A DNA stretch of 50,282 nt from Terriglobia bacterium (GCA_020073585.1 JAIQEV010000024.1:1-50282), one strand, 5' to 3'; shown: positions 40,228 through 49,424, counted from the stretch's first letter. Made by a program: numbers and translations. The notes: a model not told the origin generated them from the letters alone.

Positions 40228-41346
40228 GTGAGTTTCCCCACAGTCAGTGCGCACAACGCCAAGCGTGTTTTCAATTTCAACGCCGGCCCGGGAGCCCTGC
40301 CGCTTCCCGTCCTCGAGCGCATCCGCGAGGAGCTGCTCGATTACCGCGGCTGCGGCATGTCCGTGATGGAGATGAGCCACCGCTCGCCGGAATTCGAGGA
40401 GATCAACGCCCGCGCGGAACAGGGGCTGCGCAAGCACCTGGGAATCCCCGGCGACTACGCGGTGATTTTCGTGCAAGGCGGCGGCAGCATGCAGTTCACC
40501 ATGGTGCCCATGAACCTGTGCCTCCCGGGCAAGCCCGTGGACGTGCTGCACACCGGCAGCTGGACCGCCAAAGCCATCGCCGAGCTGAAGAAAGGCGTGG
40601 CCCACCGCATCGCGGCGACCACGGAAGCCGAAAAATTCACGCGCGTGCCCCGTCCGGAAGAGATTTCGCTCTCCCCCGGCGCCTCCTACGTCTACCTGTG
40701 CACCAACAACACCATCGAGGGCACGCAGTGGACGGCGCTGCCGGAAACCGGCGGAGTGCCGCTGGTCGCGGACATGTCTTCGGATATCGCCTCGCGCCCC
40801 GTGGACGTCAAGAAGTTCGGCCTGATCTTCGCCGGCGCCCAGAAAAACCTCGGCCCCTCCGGCGCCACCGTGGTGATCGTGCGCAAGGACCTGGCCGAGC
40901 GCGCCGACAAAAATCTCCCGACTCTCCTGCAGTACCGCACGCACATCAAGGACAAATCGCTCTATCACACCCCGCCGACCTTCGCGGTCTACATCATCGG
41001 CCTGGTGAACGAGTGGATCGAAGCGCAGGGCGGCCTCGCCGGCATGGAAAAGCGTAACGCCGCCAAAGCCCAGGTGCTCTATGACGCCCTGGATGCCGGC
41101 GGCTTCTATGCCTGCCCGGTGGAAAAGGCCTCGCGCTCGAAGATGAACGTGGTCTTCCGCGTGGCCGGCGGAAACGAAGCCCTCGAAAAACAGTTCGCGC
41201 TGGAAGCCACCGCGGCGGGCCTCATCGGCCTGGCCGGGCACCGATCGGTGGGCGGCATGCGCGCCTCGCTCTACAACGCGGTATCGCTCGAAGCGGTGCA
41301 GGCGCTGGTCAGCTTCATGCGCGAGTTCCAGCGTACCCGCGGTTAG
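40228..41346 (+). CDS. serC: Phosphoserine aminotransferase
   Basis: A 372-residue PLP enzyme making 3-phosphoserine from 3-phosphohydroxypyruvate in serine synthesis (also used in pyridoxine synthesis). It has VFNFNAGPGALPLPVLERIREELLDYRGCGMSVMEMSHRSPEF at the N-terminus and VIFVQGGGSMQFTMVPMNL. The PLP Lys is in FAGAQKNLGPSGATVVIVRKDL, and GHRSVGGMRASLYNAV is near the end, all diagnostic of SerC. GTG 40228 follows GAGAGGA. Length is typical. It stands alone; serA and serB are not adjacent. Confidence 0.98.
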   Translation: MSFPTVSAHNAKRVFNFNAGPGALPLPVLERIREELLDYRGCGMSVMEMSHRSPEFEEINARAEQGLRKHLGIPGDYAVIFVQGGGSMQFTMVPMNLCLPGKPVDVLHTGSWTAKAIAELKKGVAHRIAATTEAEKFTRVPRPEEISLSPGASYVYLCTNNTIEGTQWTALPETGGVPLVADMSSDIASRPVDVKKFGLIFAGAQKNLGPSGATVVIVRKDLAERADKNLPTLLQYRTHIKDKSLYHTPPTFAVYIIGLVNEWIEAQGGLAGMEKRNAAKAQVLYDALDAGGFYACPVEKASRSKMNVVFRVAGGNEALEKQFALEATAAGLIGLAGHRSVGGMRASLYNAVSLEAVQALVSFMREFQRTRG

Positions 41347-41431
41347 CCTCTCTGCCAAGCACCCGCTCCCGTGGAGGGCGGCGCGATCTTTTCACGCGGC
41401 CCTCTGCGGATCGGCGCTCTCTCCCCGCAGC

Positions 41432-42130
41432 TCACGCCAGATCAAAGAGCAATACTTCCGCGTCCTGCACGCCGCTTAGCTCAACGGCCTTCTCGGCGGA
41501 AATCGCGGCGCCGTCACCCGCCGCCAGTTCCGTGCCGTTAACCTGCGCGCGCCCGCGCGCCACGTGCACCCAGGCGTGGCGCTCCGGCTGCAGTTCGTGG
41601 CGCACCGTTTCGCCGGCGCCCAGCAGCGCAATGTACAATTCGTCATCCTGGTGAATCGTCACCGAACCCTCCCGGCCGTCGGGGGACGCGATGAGTCTCA
41701 GCTTTCCGCGCTTTTCCGCTTCACCGAAGCTCTTCTGCTCATAACTCGGCGCTATGCCTTTCCGCTTCGGAAACATCCAGATCTGCAGCAGATGCACGGG
41801 CTCGCTCTCCGAGGCGTTGAACTCGCTGTGCGTCACGCCCGTGCCCGCGCTCATGCGCTGCACGTCGCCCGGGCGGATCACCGAGCCGTTGCCCATGCTG
41901 TCGCGGTGCTGCAGCGCCCCCTCCAGCACATAGGTGACAATCTCCATGTCCCGGTGCGGGTGCGTGGGGAAGCCCCCGCCGGGCGCCACGCGGTCCTCGT
42001 TGATCACCCGCAGCGTGCGGAAGTGCACGTGCCGCGGGTCATGGTAATCGGCAAAGGAAAAGGTGTGATAGGTGTCGAGCCAGCCGTGGTCGAAGTGCCC
42101 GCGCTCCTGGCTGCGTCGAAGCTGCATCAT
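41432..42130 (-). CDS. Pirin family protein (YhhW-like)
   Basis: A 232-residue bicupin. The N-terminal cupin has the metal-binding set [26 protein letters not shown] near residues 57-80, after [55 protein letters not shown] follows, as in pirins such as E. coli YhhW, which has quercetinase activity. The start ATG 42130 sits 5 nt after GGGAGG, which decides it over the upstream frame. The cellular role is unclear. It is divergent from citrate synthase. Confidence 0.93.
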   Translation of the reverse strand: MMQLRRSQERGHFDHGWLDTYHTFSFADYHDPRHVHFRTLRVINEDRVAPGGGFPTHPHRDMEIVTYVLEGALQHRDSMGNGSVIRPGDVQRMSAGTGVTHSEFNASESEPVHLLQIWMFPKRKGIAPSYEQKSFGEAEKRGKLRLIASPDGREGSVTIHQDDELYIALLGAGETVRHELQPERHAWVHVARGRAQVNGTELAAGDGAAISAEKAVELSGVQDAEVLLFDLA

Positions 42131-42398
42131 GGAAACCTCCCGGGGCCGCCGCGCGCACGCCGCGGAACGGCACTCCGGCATATTACACGTTATAACGACT
42201 ATTGTCCAGAAGCCGCCTCTCCCGCCCCGCCGCCCCCTTCAAACACTCGTTTGAATCCTTTCCCCGCCTCGCCCATTCCCGCCGCGCCCCTCCTTGGTGT
42301 AAAGTGGTGGAGCACGCGGGCGCCAGCCGCTCCGCACGGGTACATCCATGAATCCTGTTCAGCCAGCATTGCCGACCAAGAACACTGAGGCCTCCTCC

Positions 42399-43688
42399 AT
42401 GCCGCGGGACACCCTGACCATCACCGACAATCGCACCGGAAAGAGCTACGAGGTGCCCATCACCCACGGCGCCATCCGGGCCATGGACCTCCGCCAGATC
42501 AAGGTGGATCCCAAAGAATTCGGGATGATGAGCTACGATCCGGCGTTCAACAACACCGCTTCGTGCGTCAGCAAGGTCACCTACATCGACGGCGACGCGG
42601 GCATCCTGCGCTACCGCGGCTATCCCATCGAGGACCTGGCCGAGAAGAGCACCTACCTGGAGACCGCCTACCTGCTGCTCAACGGGGAACTGCCCACCGC
42701 CGCGCAGCTCAAGAGCTGGACCTACCACGTTACGCACCACACCTTCATCCACGAGAGCATCAAGAAGTTTCTCGACGGCTTCCATTACGACGCCCATCCC
42801 ATGGGCATGACCATCTCGACCATCGCGGCGCTCTCCACCTTCTACCACGACGCCAAGGACATTTTTAACGCCGAGTCCCGGAAGAAGCAGACCTACCGTC
42901 TGGTGGGCAAGATGCCCACGATCGCGGCCTTCTCCTACCGGCACACCCTGGGGATGCCCTTCGTCTATCCGGACAACGAACTGAGCTACGCGGGCAATTT
43001 CCTGAACATGCTGTTCAAAACCTCGGAGACCAAGTACCGGCCGAACCCCACGCTGGAGAAGGCGCTGGACGTGCTCTTCATCCTGCACGCGGACCACGAG
43101 CAGAACTGTTCGGCGAACACCATCCGCGGGGTGGGCAGCTCGCACGTCGATCCCTATTCCGCCACGGCTGCGGCCATCGCCGCGCTCTACGGCCCGCTGC
43201 ACGGCGGCGCCAACGAAGAAGTGCTGCACATGCTGAAGGAGATCGGCTCGGTACAGAAGGTGCCGGACTTCATCAAGCGCGTGAAGGCCGGGGAAACCAA
43301 GCTGATGGGCTTCGGCCACCGCGTCTACAAGAACTACGATCCCCGCGCGCGCATCATCAAGCGCATCGCCTACGAAGTGTTCGAGCTGATGGGTAAGAGC
43401 CCCCTGCTGGAGATCGCCCTGGAATGCGAACGCATCGCCCTCGAGGACGAATACTTCGTGAAGCGCAAGCTCTACCCCAATGTGGACTTCTACACCGGGC
43501 TCATTTACCAGTCCATGGGCTTCCCGGTGACCATGTTCCCGGTGCTCTTCGCCATTCCGCGGACTTCCGGCTGGATCGCGCAGTGGGAAGAGATGCTGCT
43601 GGACCCCGAGCAGAAGATCGCGCGGCCCCGGCAGATCTATCTCGGCCATGACACGCGGAGCTACGTCCCGATCGACCAGCGCTCCTGA
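42399..43688 (+). CDS. gltA: Citrate synthase
   Basis: A 429-residue type II (hexameric) citrate synthase condensing oxaloacetate and acetyl-CoA at TCA-cycle entry. Catalytic His in LHADHEQNCS, His in GFGHRVYKNYDPR and Asp in NVDFYTGLIY are all present. The N-terminal TLTITDNRTGKSYEVPITHGAIRAMDLRQI is typical. I chose ATG 42399 over 42348 because homologues start just before TLTITDN and TGAGG precedes it by 9 nt. It is a stand-alone gene. Confidence 0.97.
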   Translation: MPRDTLTITDNRTGKSYEVPITHGAIRAMDLRQIKVDPKEFGMMSYDPAFNNTASCVSKVTYIDGDAGILRYRGYPIEDLAEKSTYLETAYLLLNGELPTAAQLKSWTYHVTHHTFIHESIKKFLDGFHYDAHPMGMTISTIAALSTFYHDAKDIFNAESRKKQTYRLVGKMPTIAAFSYRHTLGMPFVYPDNELSYAGNFLNMLFKTSETKYRPNPTLEKALDVLFILHADHEQNCSANTIRGVGSSHVDPYSATAAAIAALYGPLHGGANEEVLHMLKEIGSVQKVPDFIKRVKAGETKLMGFGHRVYKNYDPRARIIKRIAYEVFELMGKSPLLEIALECERIALEDEYFVKRKLYPNVDFYTGLIYQSMGFPVTMFPVLFAIPRTSGWIAQWEEMLLDPEQKIARPRQIYLGHDTRSYVPIDQRS

Positions 43689-43763
43689 GCTTTTCCGCCA
43701 CGGCGCGCGGGCAGGCCTCCGGCGCAGAATGGCCTAGTTGTATACCGAGTCGCGGCAAGGCCC

Positions 43764-43791
43764 TCGACTTTCCGGCTCCGCGGCGTATAGT
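43764..43791 (+). promoter_or_regulatory. Candidate promoter of the PilZ gene
   Basis: TCGACT, 16-nt spacer, TATAGT, about 19 nt before the start codon. Five of six -10 matches, weaker -35. Confidence 0.35.
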
Positions 43792-43809
43792 AGATTTGGA
43801 AGAAAAATC

Positions 43810-44208
43810 ATGGCTGAAAATCACACTCTTTCCTTGTCCGGCGGCTCCCGGCGCCGCAGTCAGCGTGTGTTGATGCAGGTAAGCGTACGGATCAACGGCA
43901 CGGACGTGCAGGGCCATGCCTTCGAGGAGCGCACGGACACCCTGGCGATCAATGCCCACGGCGCCCTGGTGCTGCTGAAAGCCAAGCTGCAGAGCGGCGG
44001 CAAAGTGCTGCTGAAGCACCTGCGCACGGAAGAAGAACAGGAGTGCTTCGTGGCTTTTCTCGGCCCGGTGCGCTCCGGCAAAGCCGAAATCGGTTTGGAA
44101 TTTTCCTCCGCCCGGCCCACCTTCTGGCGCGTGACCTTTCCCCCGGAGGATTGGTCGCCGAAGAGTCCCGAAGCGCGCACGGTCTCGAGCGTCCGCTCCG
44201 ACAAGTAA
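43810..44208 (+). CDS. PilZ-domain protein
   Basis: A 132-residue protein. The PilZ signature is visible as S-R-R-R-S-Q-R near residue 16 (RxxxR c-di-GMP motif), then a beta barrel with NAHGALVLLKAKLQSGGKVLLKH, in which the usual D/NxSxxG motif is changed to N-A-H-G-A. The second half carries GLEFSS before FWRV, as in many acidobacterial PilZ proteins. Altered motif residues make c-di-GMP binding uncertain. It lies between citrate synthase and the FDH operon and shows no operon partner. Confidence 0.85.
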   Translation: MAENHTLSLSGGSRRRSQRVLMQVSVRINGTDVQGHAFEERTDTLAINAHGALVLLKAKLQSGGKVLLKHLRTEEEQECFVAFLGPVRSGKAEIGLEFSSARPTFWRVTFPPEDWSPKSPEARTVSSVRSDK

Positions 44209-44299
44209 CTTTCCGGTTTCTACTTTCCCTTTCCAGGAACGGATCGTGGTGTGCCGCGCCGCGGCGCGGAGCTCTGCGTGAAGCTGCCTCTGCTTCAAA

Positions 44300-44471
44300 T
44301 AAAAAGGAGGTGAAAACCGCAAGGTTCTCACCTCCCGGGGTGGGGTGGGTGTTGCTGTTCCAAACCCTCCGGTGACGAGAACCTCCGCCTTTGCAGGCGC
44401 AACCGCTGCTTCGCTCGCGCCAGGCGCAACCTACGGCAGCTTGGGACTCAGCACCAAAGGGCCTTCTGTTG
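44300..44471 (-). ncRNA. Candidate small RNA (minus strand)
   Basis: A transcript from about 44471 to 44300 would be about 170 nt and end at the terminator below. The interior can be drawn as a long rod: GGUGCUG near the 5' end with CAG-CAA-CACC, then further short helices. Length and rod shape recall 6S RNA, but the conserved 6S and SRP sequence motifs are not evident. Speculative. Confidence 0.25.
44301..44335 (-). terminator. Minus-strand intrinsic terminator
   Basis: Stem GGAGGTGA (44306-44313) with TCACCTCC (44328-44335), an A-C mismatch, then AACC with GGTT around a GCAA loop. AAAAA at 44301-44305 is the U tract on the minus strand, followed by UAUUU-like sequence. It points to minus-strand transcription arriving from the right, where no gene is annotated. 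Confidence 0.65.
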
Positions 44472-44477
44472 CTCCCG

Positions 44478-44505
44478 ATAGTACACCCGCCGATATTGCT
44501 GTCAA
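44478..44505 (-). promoter_or_regulatory. Candidate minus-strand promoter for the small RNA
   Basis: TTGACA (perfect -35), 16-nt spacer, TACTAT (4/6 at -10), pointing to the terminator 44301-44335. Confidence 0.35.
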
Positions 44506-44763
44506 CGCCAAAAAGGTACCATGTCGCATGGCCAGTAGAATTTCATCGTCCGTTTACATTGCGGCGCTGCGCCCCAGCGGCGCGCGGCACAGCGCGGGGA
44601 GACTGCGCGCAAAGTTCGTCACCGCGCGCATGGACCCCTGCTAGAATGGCTTCCCGGAAGCGCCGGGTACAGGGCTGCGATGGCTCGCGGGCGGCGGCCA
44701 TGCCGGTTGGCCCTGGCTCGGCACGGCCGCGCGGCAAACCTTTGTTCTTGATGGAAAACGGCT

Positions 44764-46689
44764 ATGGCGACGCAAGACAAGCGGCTCTCTGCCCCGCTGG
44801 TCCGGGAGAACGGCAAGCTGCGTGCGGCCACGTGGGAAGAGGCGCTGGCACGCGCCGCCCAGGGCTTCTCCGGCGTCGTGCGCCAGCACGGCGCGCAGAG
44901 CTTTGGCCTATTCAGTTGCTCCAAGACCACCAACGAAATGAATTTCCTGGCGCAGAAGTTCGCGCGCGCGGTCGTCGGCAGCAACAACATAGACAGTTGC
45001 AACCGAACTTGACACGCCCCCAGCGTCGTCGGTCTGGCGACGGTCTTCGGGGCGGGCGGCAGCACCAGTTCCTATCGCGAGATGGAAGAGACCGATCTCC
45101 TGGTCCTGTGGGGCTCCAACGCCCGGGAAACGCACCCCATCTTCTTTCATCACGTGCTGCAGGGGATTCGCAACGGAGCCCGGCTCTTTGTCGTGGATCC
45201 GCGCCGCACCAGCTCCGCGCAATGGGCCGCGCAATGGCTGGGGCTGAACGTAGGAACGGATATCGCCCTGGCCAACGCCGTAGCCCGGGAGATTCTTGCG
45301 TGCGGCCTGGAAAACCGCGATTTCATCGAGCACGCCACCGACGGCTTTGAGGAATTCCGGCAGCACGTCGAGAAGTACACCCTTTCGTATGCCGCAGAGA
45401 TCTGCGGCATCCCCGCGGAAACCATCCGGGAATTGGCCCACGCCTATGCCCGCGCCGCCCGCGCGCAGATCTGCTGGACCCTGGGCATCACCGAGCACCA
45501 CAACGGCGTGGACCATGTCCTATCGCTCATCAACCTCGCCCTGCTCACCGGACACGTGGGACGTTACGGCTCCGGCCTGAATCCCCTGCGCGGGCAGAAC
45601 AACGTGCAAGGCGGCGGCGACATGGGGGCCCTGCCCGACCGTCTCCCGGGATTCCAGCACGTCGAAAACGATGCGCTGCGCGCAAAATTCGAAAAACGAT
45701 GGGGCGTGAAGATCCCGCCCAAAAAGGGCTGGCACTTGAGCGGCATGTTCGACGCCATGGAGCGCGGCGAGCTCAAGGCCCTGTACGTCATCGGCGAGAA
45801 TCCCGCGAACTCCGAAGCCGACCAGCACCGCACCATGCGCCTGCTGCAGGAGCTGGATATCCTGGTGGTCCAGGATATGTTCATGACTCAGACCGCCGCG
45901 ATGGCCGACGTGGTCTTCCCGGCGGCGGCCGGGTGGTGCGAATCCGAAGGCACCGTCACCAATAGCGAACGGCGCGTGCAACGCGTGCGCCGCGCGCTGC
46001 CCCCTCCCCCCGGGGTCCGCGACGATATTCAGATTCTTTGCGATCTCTCCCGCGAAATGGGCCGCGATCTCGGGAATCCCACCGCGGAGCAGCTCTGGAA
46101 CGAGTTGCGCGAACTGAGTCCCATGCATGCGGGCATGAGCTATGCCCGCCTCGAGACCGCGCAAGGCCTGCAATGGCCCTGCTACGACGAAACGCATCCC
46201 GGAGAACAGTACCTGCATGCGCGTTTGTGGGAACGTCCGGTCATTGGCCCGCTCGCGCCCTTCAGTTGCGTGGACTATGTCCCGCCAGTGGACGCCCTCG
46301 ACGCCGAGTTTCCGTTTCGTCTGACCACTGGCCGCCGTCTGGATTCCTACAATACCGGCGTGCAGAGTTCGCGCTACTCCTCGCCCCTGCGCCACGGTGA
46401 AACCATTGACCTCTCCCCGGAAGATGGCCGCGCCTACGGCTTGCGCGAGGGCGAGATCGTGCGCGTGCTCTCGCGGCGCGGCTCGGTGCAGGCTCCGGTC
46501 CGCTTCGATCCCGGCTTGCGCCCCGGACTGGCCTTCCTGACCTTTCATTTTCCGGAGCAGGTGGCCACCAACGAATTGACGGTGGACGCCGTGGATCCGA
46601 AGTCCGGCACTTCGGAGTTCAAGGCCACCGCCGTGCGCATTGAAAAAATCGGCACGAGCGAACCCGCCGGGAATCGTTCCGGGAACTGA
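44764..46689 (+). CDS. fdhA: Selenocysteine-containing formate dehydrogenase catalytic subunit (lacks N-terminal FeS domain)
   Basis: A 641-residue molybdopterin oxidoreductase oxidising formate to CO2. The in-frame TGA at 45010-45012 (codon 83) sits in the context N-R-T-U-H-A-P-S-V, where E. coli FdhF has Sec followed by the catalytic His; the frame continues unbroken. A SECIS-like hairpin follows. GHVGRYGSGLNPLRGQNNVQGGGDMGALP, PANSEADQH and the C-terminal MopB domain with TTGRRLDSYNTG are diagnostic. The protein starts at the point that normally follows the CxxCxxxC [4Fe-4S] domain, so that domain is missing or supplied by another subunit. A TGA stop would otherwise split it into 82 and 535 residues. 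It precedes a NuoEF-like subunit gene by 9 nt. Confidence 0.92.
45010..45052 (+). promoter_or_regulatory. SECIS element directing selenocysteine at UGA
   Basis: The TGA at 45010-45012 is followed by a stem 45024-45030 with 45036-45042 (7 bp including a G-U) closed by the pentaloop GGTCT at 45031-45035. An outer CCCC/GGGG helix (45017-45020 with 45049-45052) encloses it. The loop is 18 nt after the TGA, as in E. coli fdhF, and GGUCU is the SelB-contacting loop sequence there. Confidence 0.85.
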
Positions 46690-46698
46690 GCGCCCATC

Positions 46699-48489
46699 AT
46701 GGATCTTCATTTTACAAATGCGCTGGCCACGCCCGAGGAAAAAGCGGCCGTGGATCGCGCCGTTGCGTCCATCCCCGCCGGCGCCCCCAAACGCAGCTAT
46801 CTGCCGCCGGTGTTGCACGCCATTCAGAATGCCGCGGGCTGGATCAGCCCGGGTGCGCTGAACTACGCCAGCAGCCTGCTGGAGGTGCCGCCCGCCGATG
46901 CCTTCGGCGTAGCCGATTTCTACGGACTGTTCGCCACGCAGCCGCAGCCCCCGGCCGTGGCCCACATCTGCGACGACGTCGCCTGCCAGGTCCAAGGCTC
47001 CGCGCGCCTCTGTGCCGCGATGGAAGAAGCCTGCGGGCCCGCCGGATCGAGCAAGGATGGAAGAACCACCTGGCAGCGCAGCCCTTGCCTCGGCTTGTGC
47101 GAAAAAGCTCCCGCGGCTTTCGTGAAGGTTGCCGTCCCGCGTCCTTCCGAACAGGCGCTGGGATTCGCTCAGCCAGCCGACGTGCAAGCCGCATTGACGG
47201 GCCGGCCCATTCCGCAACGCCCGCTGCGCGTTTCCATTCCGCAGCTCGGGCAGAGCGGCCTGCAGTTGCTGCGCCGCATCGGGCAGGTGGATCCCGAGAG
47301 CTTCGCCGATTTTTGCGCCGCGGGAGGCTTTCTTGCTCTTCGCCGGGCCATCGCCCTGGGGCCCGCCGCGGTCATTCGCGAAGTCATCGAATCGAAATTG
47401 GCCGGGCGGGGTGGCGCCGCCTTCCCCACGGGTCAGAAGTGGGATGCGCTGCGCAATGCTCCCTCGCCGCGCTACCTCATCTGCAACGCCGACGAATCGG
47501 AGCCCGGCACGTTCAAGGATCGCGTGCTGCTGGAAGGCGATCCCTTTGCGCTGCTCGAGTCCATGACCATCGCGGCTTTCGCCACAGGCTGCGAACAGGG
47601 CTACCTGTACCTCCGCGGAGAGTATCCCGAGGCCCGGCGCCGCGTGGAGCACGCGATTCGCGAGTCGCGCGCCAATGGTTTTCTCGGCGACAACATTGCC
47701 GGCCTGGGCGTGCGTTTCGACATCGAACTGCGCATCGGCGCCGGCGCCTACATCTGCGGAGAAGAAACGGCCCTGCTGAATTCCATCGAGGGTTATCGCG
47801 GCGAACCGCGCAACAAACCCCCTTTCCCCACGCAAGCCGGCCTATTCGGAAAACCCACCATCATTAACAATGTCGAGACGCTTCTGAATATCCCGCACAT
47901 CATCCTGCAAGGCGGGAAGGCCTTCGCGGCTGTCGGCACGGAACGTTCCACGGGCACAAAGCTCTTCTGTCTTTCCGGCCACGTCGCCAAGCCCGGAGTT
48001 TACGAAGCGCCGTTTGGCATCACCCTGCGGCAGTTGCTGGATCTGGCGGGCGGCATCGCCGGTGCGGGAAAGCTGCAGGCGGTGCTCATCGGCGGCGCGG
48101 CAGGTGCTTTTCTGGGGCCGCACGAACTCGATACCCCGCTGACCTTCGAAGACCTGCGCGCGGCCGGCGCCGCGCTCGGCTCCGGCGTGGTCCTGCCCTT
48201 GGATGACAGCGTGGACCTGCGCCGCATGCTGCTGCGCATCGCCGCCTTCTTCCGCGACGAATCGTGCGGCCAGTGTGTTCCGTGCCGCATCGGAACCCTG
48301 CGCCAGCAGGAAATCGTGCAGCGCCTGGTTTCCGGCAAACCTTGGATCTCCGTCTCCGGCGAACTCCTGCTGCTAAGAGAGGTGGGCCAAGCGATGCGCG
48401 ACGCCTCCATCTGCGGCCTCGGCCAGACCGCTTCCAGCGCCATCGAATCGGCGCTGGCGAAATTCCCGGTTTTCGAGGGCCCGCGATGA
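46699..48489 (+). CDS. NAD-linked formate dehydrogenase NuoE/NuoF-like fusion subunit
   Basis: A 596-residue protein joining two complex-I-type modules. Residues 1-165 resemble NuoE: [2Fe-2S] Cys ligands in CDDVACQVQGS and CLGLCEKAP. Residues 200-596 resemble NuoF: FMN/NAD site (GRGGAAFPTGQKWDAL, NADESEPGTFKDR, GAGAYICGEETALLNSIEG) and the [4Fe-4S] ligands ESCGQCVPCRIGT plus a later Cys in SICGLGQ. It transfers formate electrons to NAD+ in soluble FDH complexes. Its stop overlaps the next gene by ATGA. Fusion of E and F modules in FDH operons is common and not unusual here. Confidence 0.95.
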   Translation: MDLHFTNALATPEEKAAVDRAVASIPAGAPKRSYLPPVLHAIQNAAGWISPGALNYASSLLEVPPADAFGVADFYGLFATQPQPPAVAHICDDVACQVQGSARLCAAMEEACGPAGSSKDGRTTWQRSPCLGLCEKAPAAFVKVAVPRPSEQALGFAQPADVQAALTGRPIPQRPLRVSIPQLGQSGLQLLRRIGQVDPESFADFCAAGGFLALRRAIALGPAAVIREVIESKLAGRGGAAFPTGQKWDALRNAPSPRYLICNADESEPGTFKDRVLLEGDPFALLESMTIAAFATGCEQGYLYLRGEYPEARRRVEHAIRESRANGFLGDNIAGLGVRFDIELRIGAGAYICGEETALLNSIEGYRGEPRNKPPFPTQAGLFGKPTIINNVETLLNIPHIILQGGKAFAAVGTERSTGTKLFCLSGHVAKPGVYEAPFGITLRQLLDLAGGIAGAGKLQAVLIGGAAGAFLGPHELDTPLTFEDLRAAGAALGSGVVLPLDDSVDLRRMLLRIAAFFRDESCGQCVPCRIGTLRQQEIVQRLVSGKPWISVSGELLLLREVGQAMRDASICGLGQTASSAIESALAKFPVFEGPR

Positions 48490-48969
48490 GCGCGAAAAAT
48501 ATTCCCGAAGCCACGATTCCCGTACCCCGTGGTCCCTTGCCAATCCTGCCGCCAGCGCCTCCTGCGCGCACCGTGGAGCTCACCATCGACGGCCGGCGCG
48601 TCTCGGTTCCCGAAGGCGCCACGCTGCTGGAAGCCGCGCGGGCCATCGGCGTGGAAACCCCCACGCTCTGTTTTCTCGAGACCCTGACTCCCGTGAACGT
48701 CTGCCGCATCTGCGTCGTGGAAGTGGAAGGCTCGCGGATGCTGGTTCCTTCCTGCTCGCGCAAAGCCGAACCGGGCATGGTGGTGAGGACCGATTCCGAG
48801 CGCGTGCGCCTGAGCCGCCGCTTGGTCCTGGAATTGCTCGCTTCCGCCGTGGACCTCTCCACCGCCCCGCAGATCCAGGAATACATGCGGCGTTACGCTG
48901 CCCAGCCCGCGCGATTCGGCCCCGCGGCGCCGCCGGCCGCGGCTGGCCAGCGGGATACGGCCCGGCCGG
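48486..48969 (+). CDS. Formate dehydrogenase FeS subunit (NuoG-type ferredoxin domain), truncated at a sequence junction
   Basis: The N-terminus of a ferredoxin-type subunit. A Pro-rich lead (about 1-25) precedes a plant-type [2Fe-2S] domain with C62, C73, C76 and C90 in TLCFLETLTPVNVCRICVVEVEGSRMLVPSC. Then comes the helix LSRRLVLELLASAVDLS, where NuoG-type proteins go on to a His-Cys [4Fe-4S] site. The reading frame is intact but the DNA changes character at about 48,970, after roughly 160 residues, so the rest is lost. In other FDH complexes this domain and the missing catalytic [4Fe-4S] domain are fused to the Sec protein; here they may be a separate subunit. Confidence 0.85.
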
Positions 48970-49410
48970 GACATCACCTTTGCATTAGGTTATCTTATTC
49001 CAAGACCTGGTGCCTATCTTGTCTTGGCATTTGATATTGTTTTAGCAGGATGTCTTGTTCCTCTAGTTTTTGGAACCTTTTGGAAAAAATCAACGGCATC
49101 TGGCGCTATTGCATCAATTGTAGTAGGTTCTCTCCTGCGACCAATCTTATTCTTCGTGATAACTATAGCTCCATCTGATAGTCCCTATTACCAATATGCT
49201 GGACTTGATACAATGATTCCTCCACTCATATCATTAGCAGTCTTCATACTAGTTAGTCTAGCAACACAAAAAAGAACACCACCAAGACACGATGTGGTTT
49301 ATCTTATTCCAAGTGATGCAGATGTGGTTAGCGGAGCTGATGTTGAGGAATGGACTAATCCTATAGACGTAAGACAAATTTCTCATAACAATAAAAAAGG
49401 ACCTGTTTAG
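48970..49410 (+). pseudogene. C-terminal fragment of a sodium:solute symporter, archaeal-type sequence
   Basis: An open frame (phase differing from the FDH gene) encoding about 146 residues with several hydrophobic helices: DIVLAGCLVPLVFGTFWKK, IASIVVGSLLRPILFFVIT and LISLAVFILVSLAT. A hydrophilic tail VYLIPSDADVVSGADVEEWTNPIDV follows. FW-K-K-S-T-A-S-G in the first part is the loop seen in SSS-family symporters. The DNA is AT-rich with codons ending in A and T, unlike everything to the left. The N-terminal half is missing because the sequence begins at the junction. Style fits Nitrososphaerota (ammonia-oxidising archaea), inferred. Confidence 0.6.
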
Positions 49411-49424
49411 GAATCTGAAACGAT

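Larger units (their letters stand above)
44209..44763. other. 555-nt region without a protein gene
   Basis: It holds a minus-strand terminator hairpin (44301-44335) and a minus-strand promoter-like pair (44478-44505). Together these suggest a small RNA, listed separately. No CxxC-type ferredoxin motif is found in any plus-strand frame, so the missing FeS domain of the formate dehydrogenase is not encoded here. Confidence 0.6.

Noticed and set aside
41370-41400. Terminator between serC and the pirin gene
   Set aside because: A GAGGGC/GCCCTC hairpin exists but no U tract follows on either strand.
44700-44763. Sigma54 promoter (GGC-N-TGC type) upstream of formate dehydrogenase
   Set aside because: GGCACGGCC at 44720-44728 resembles the -24 half but no TTGC follows at the right distance.
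45010-45012. TGA in formate dehydrogenase as a nonsense mutation or pseudogene
   Set aside because: It occupies the Sec position, is followed by a SECIS-like hairpin, and both sides of the frame are intact.
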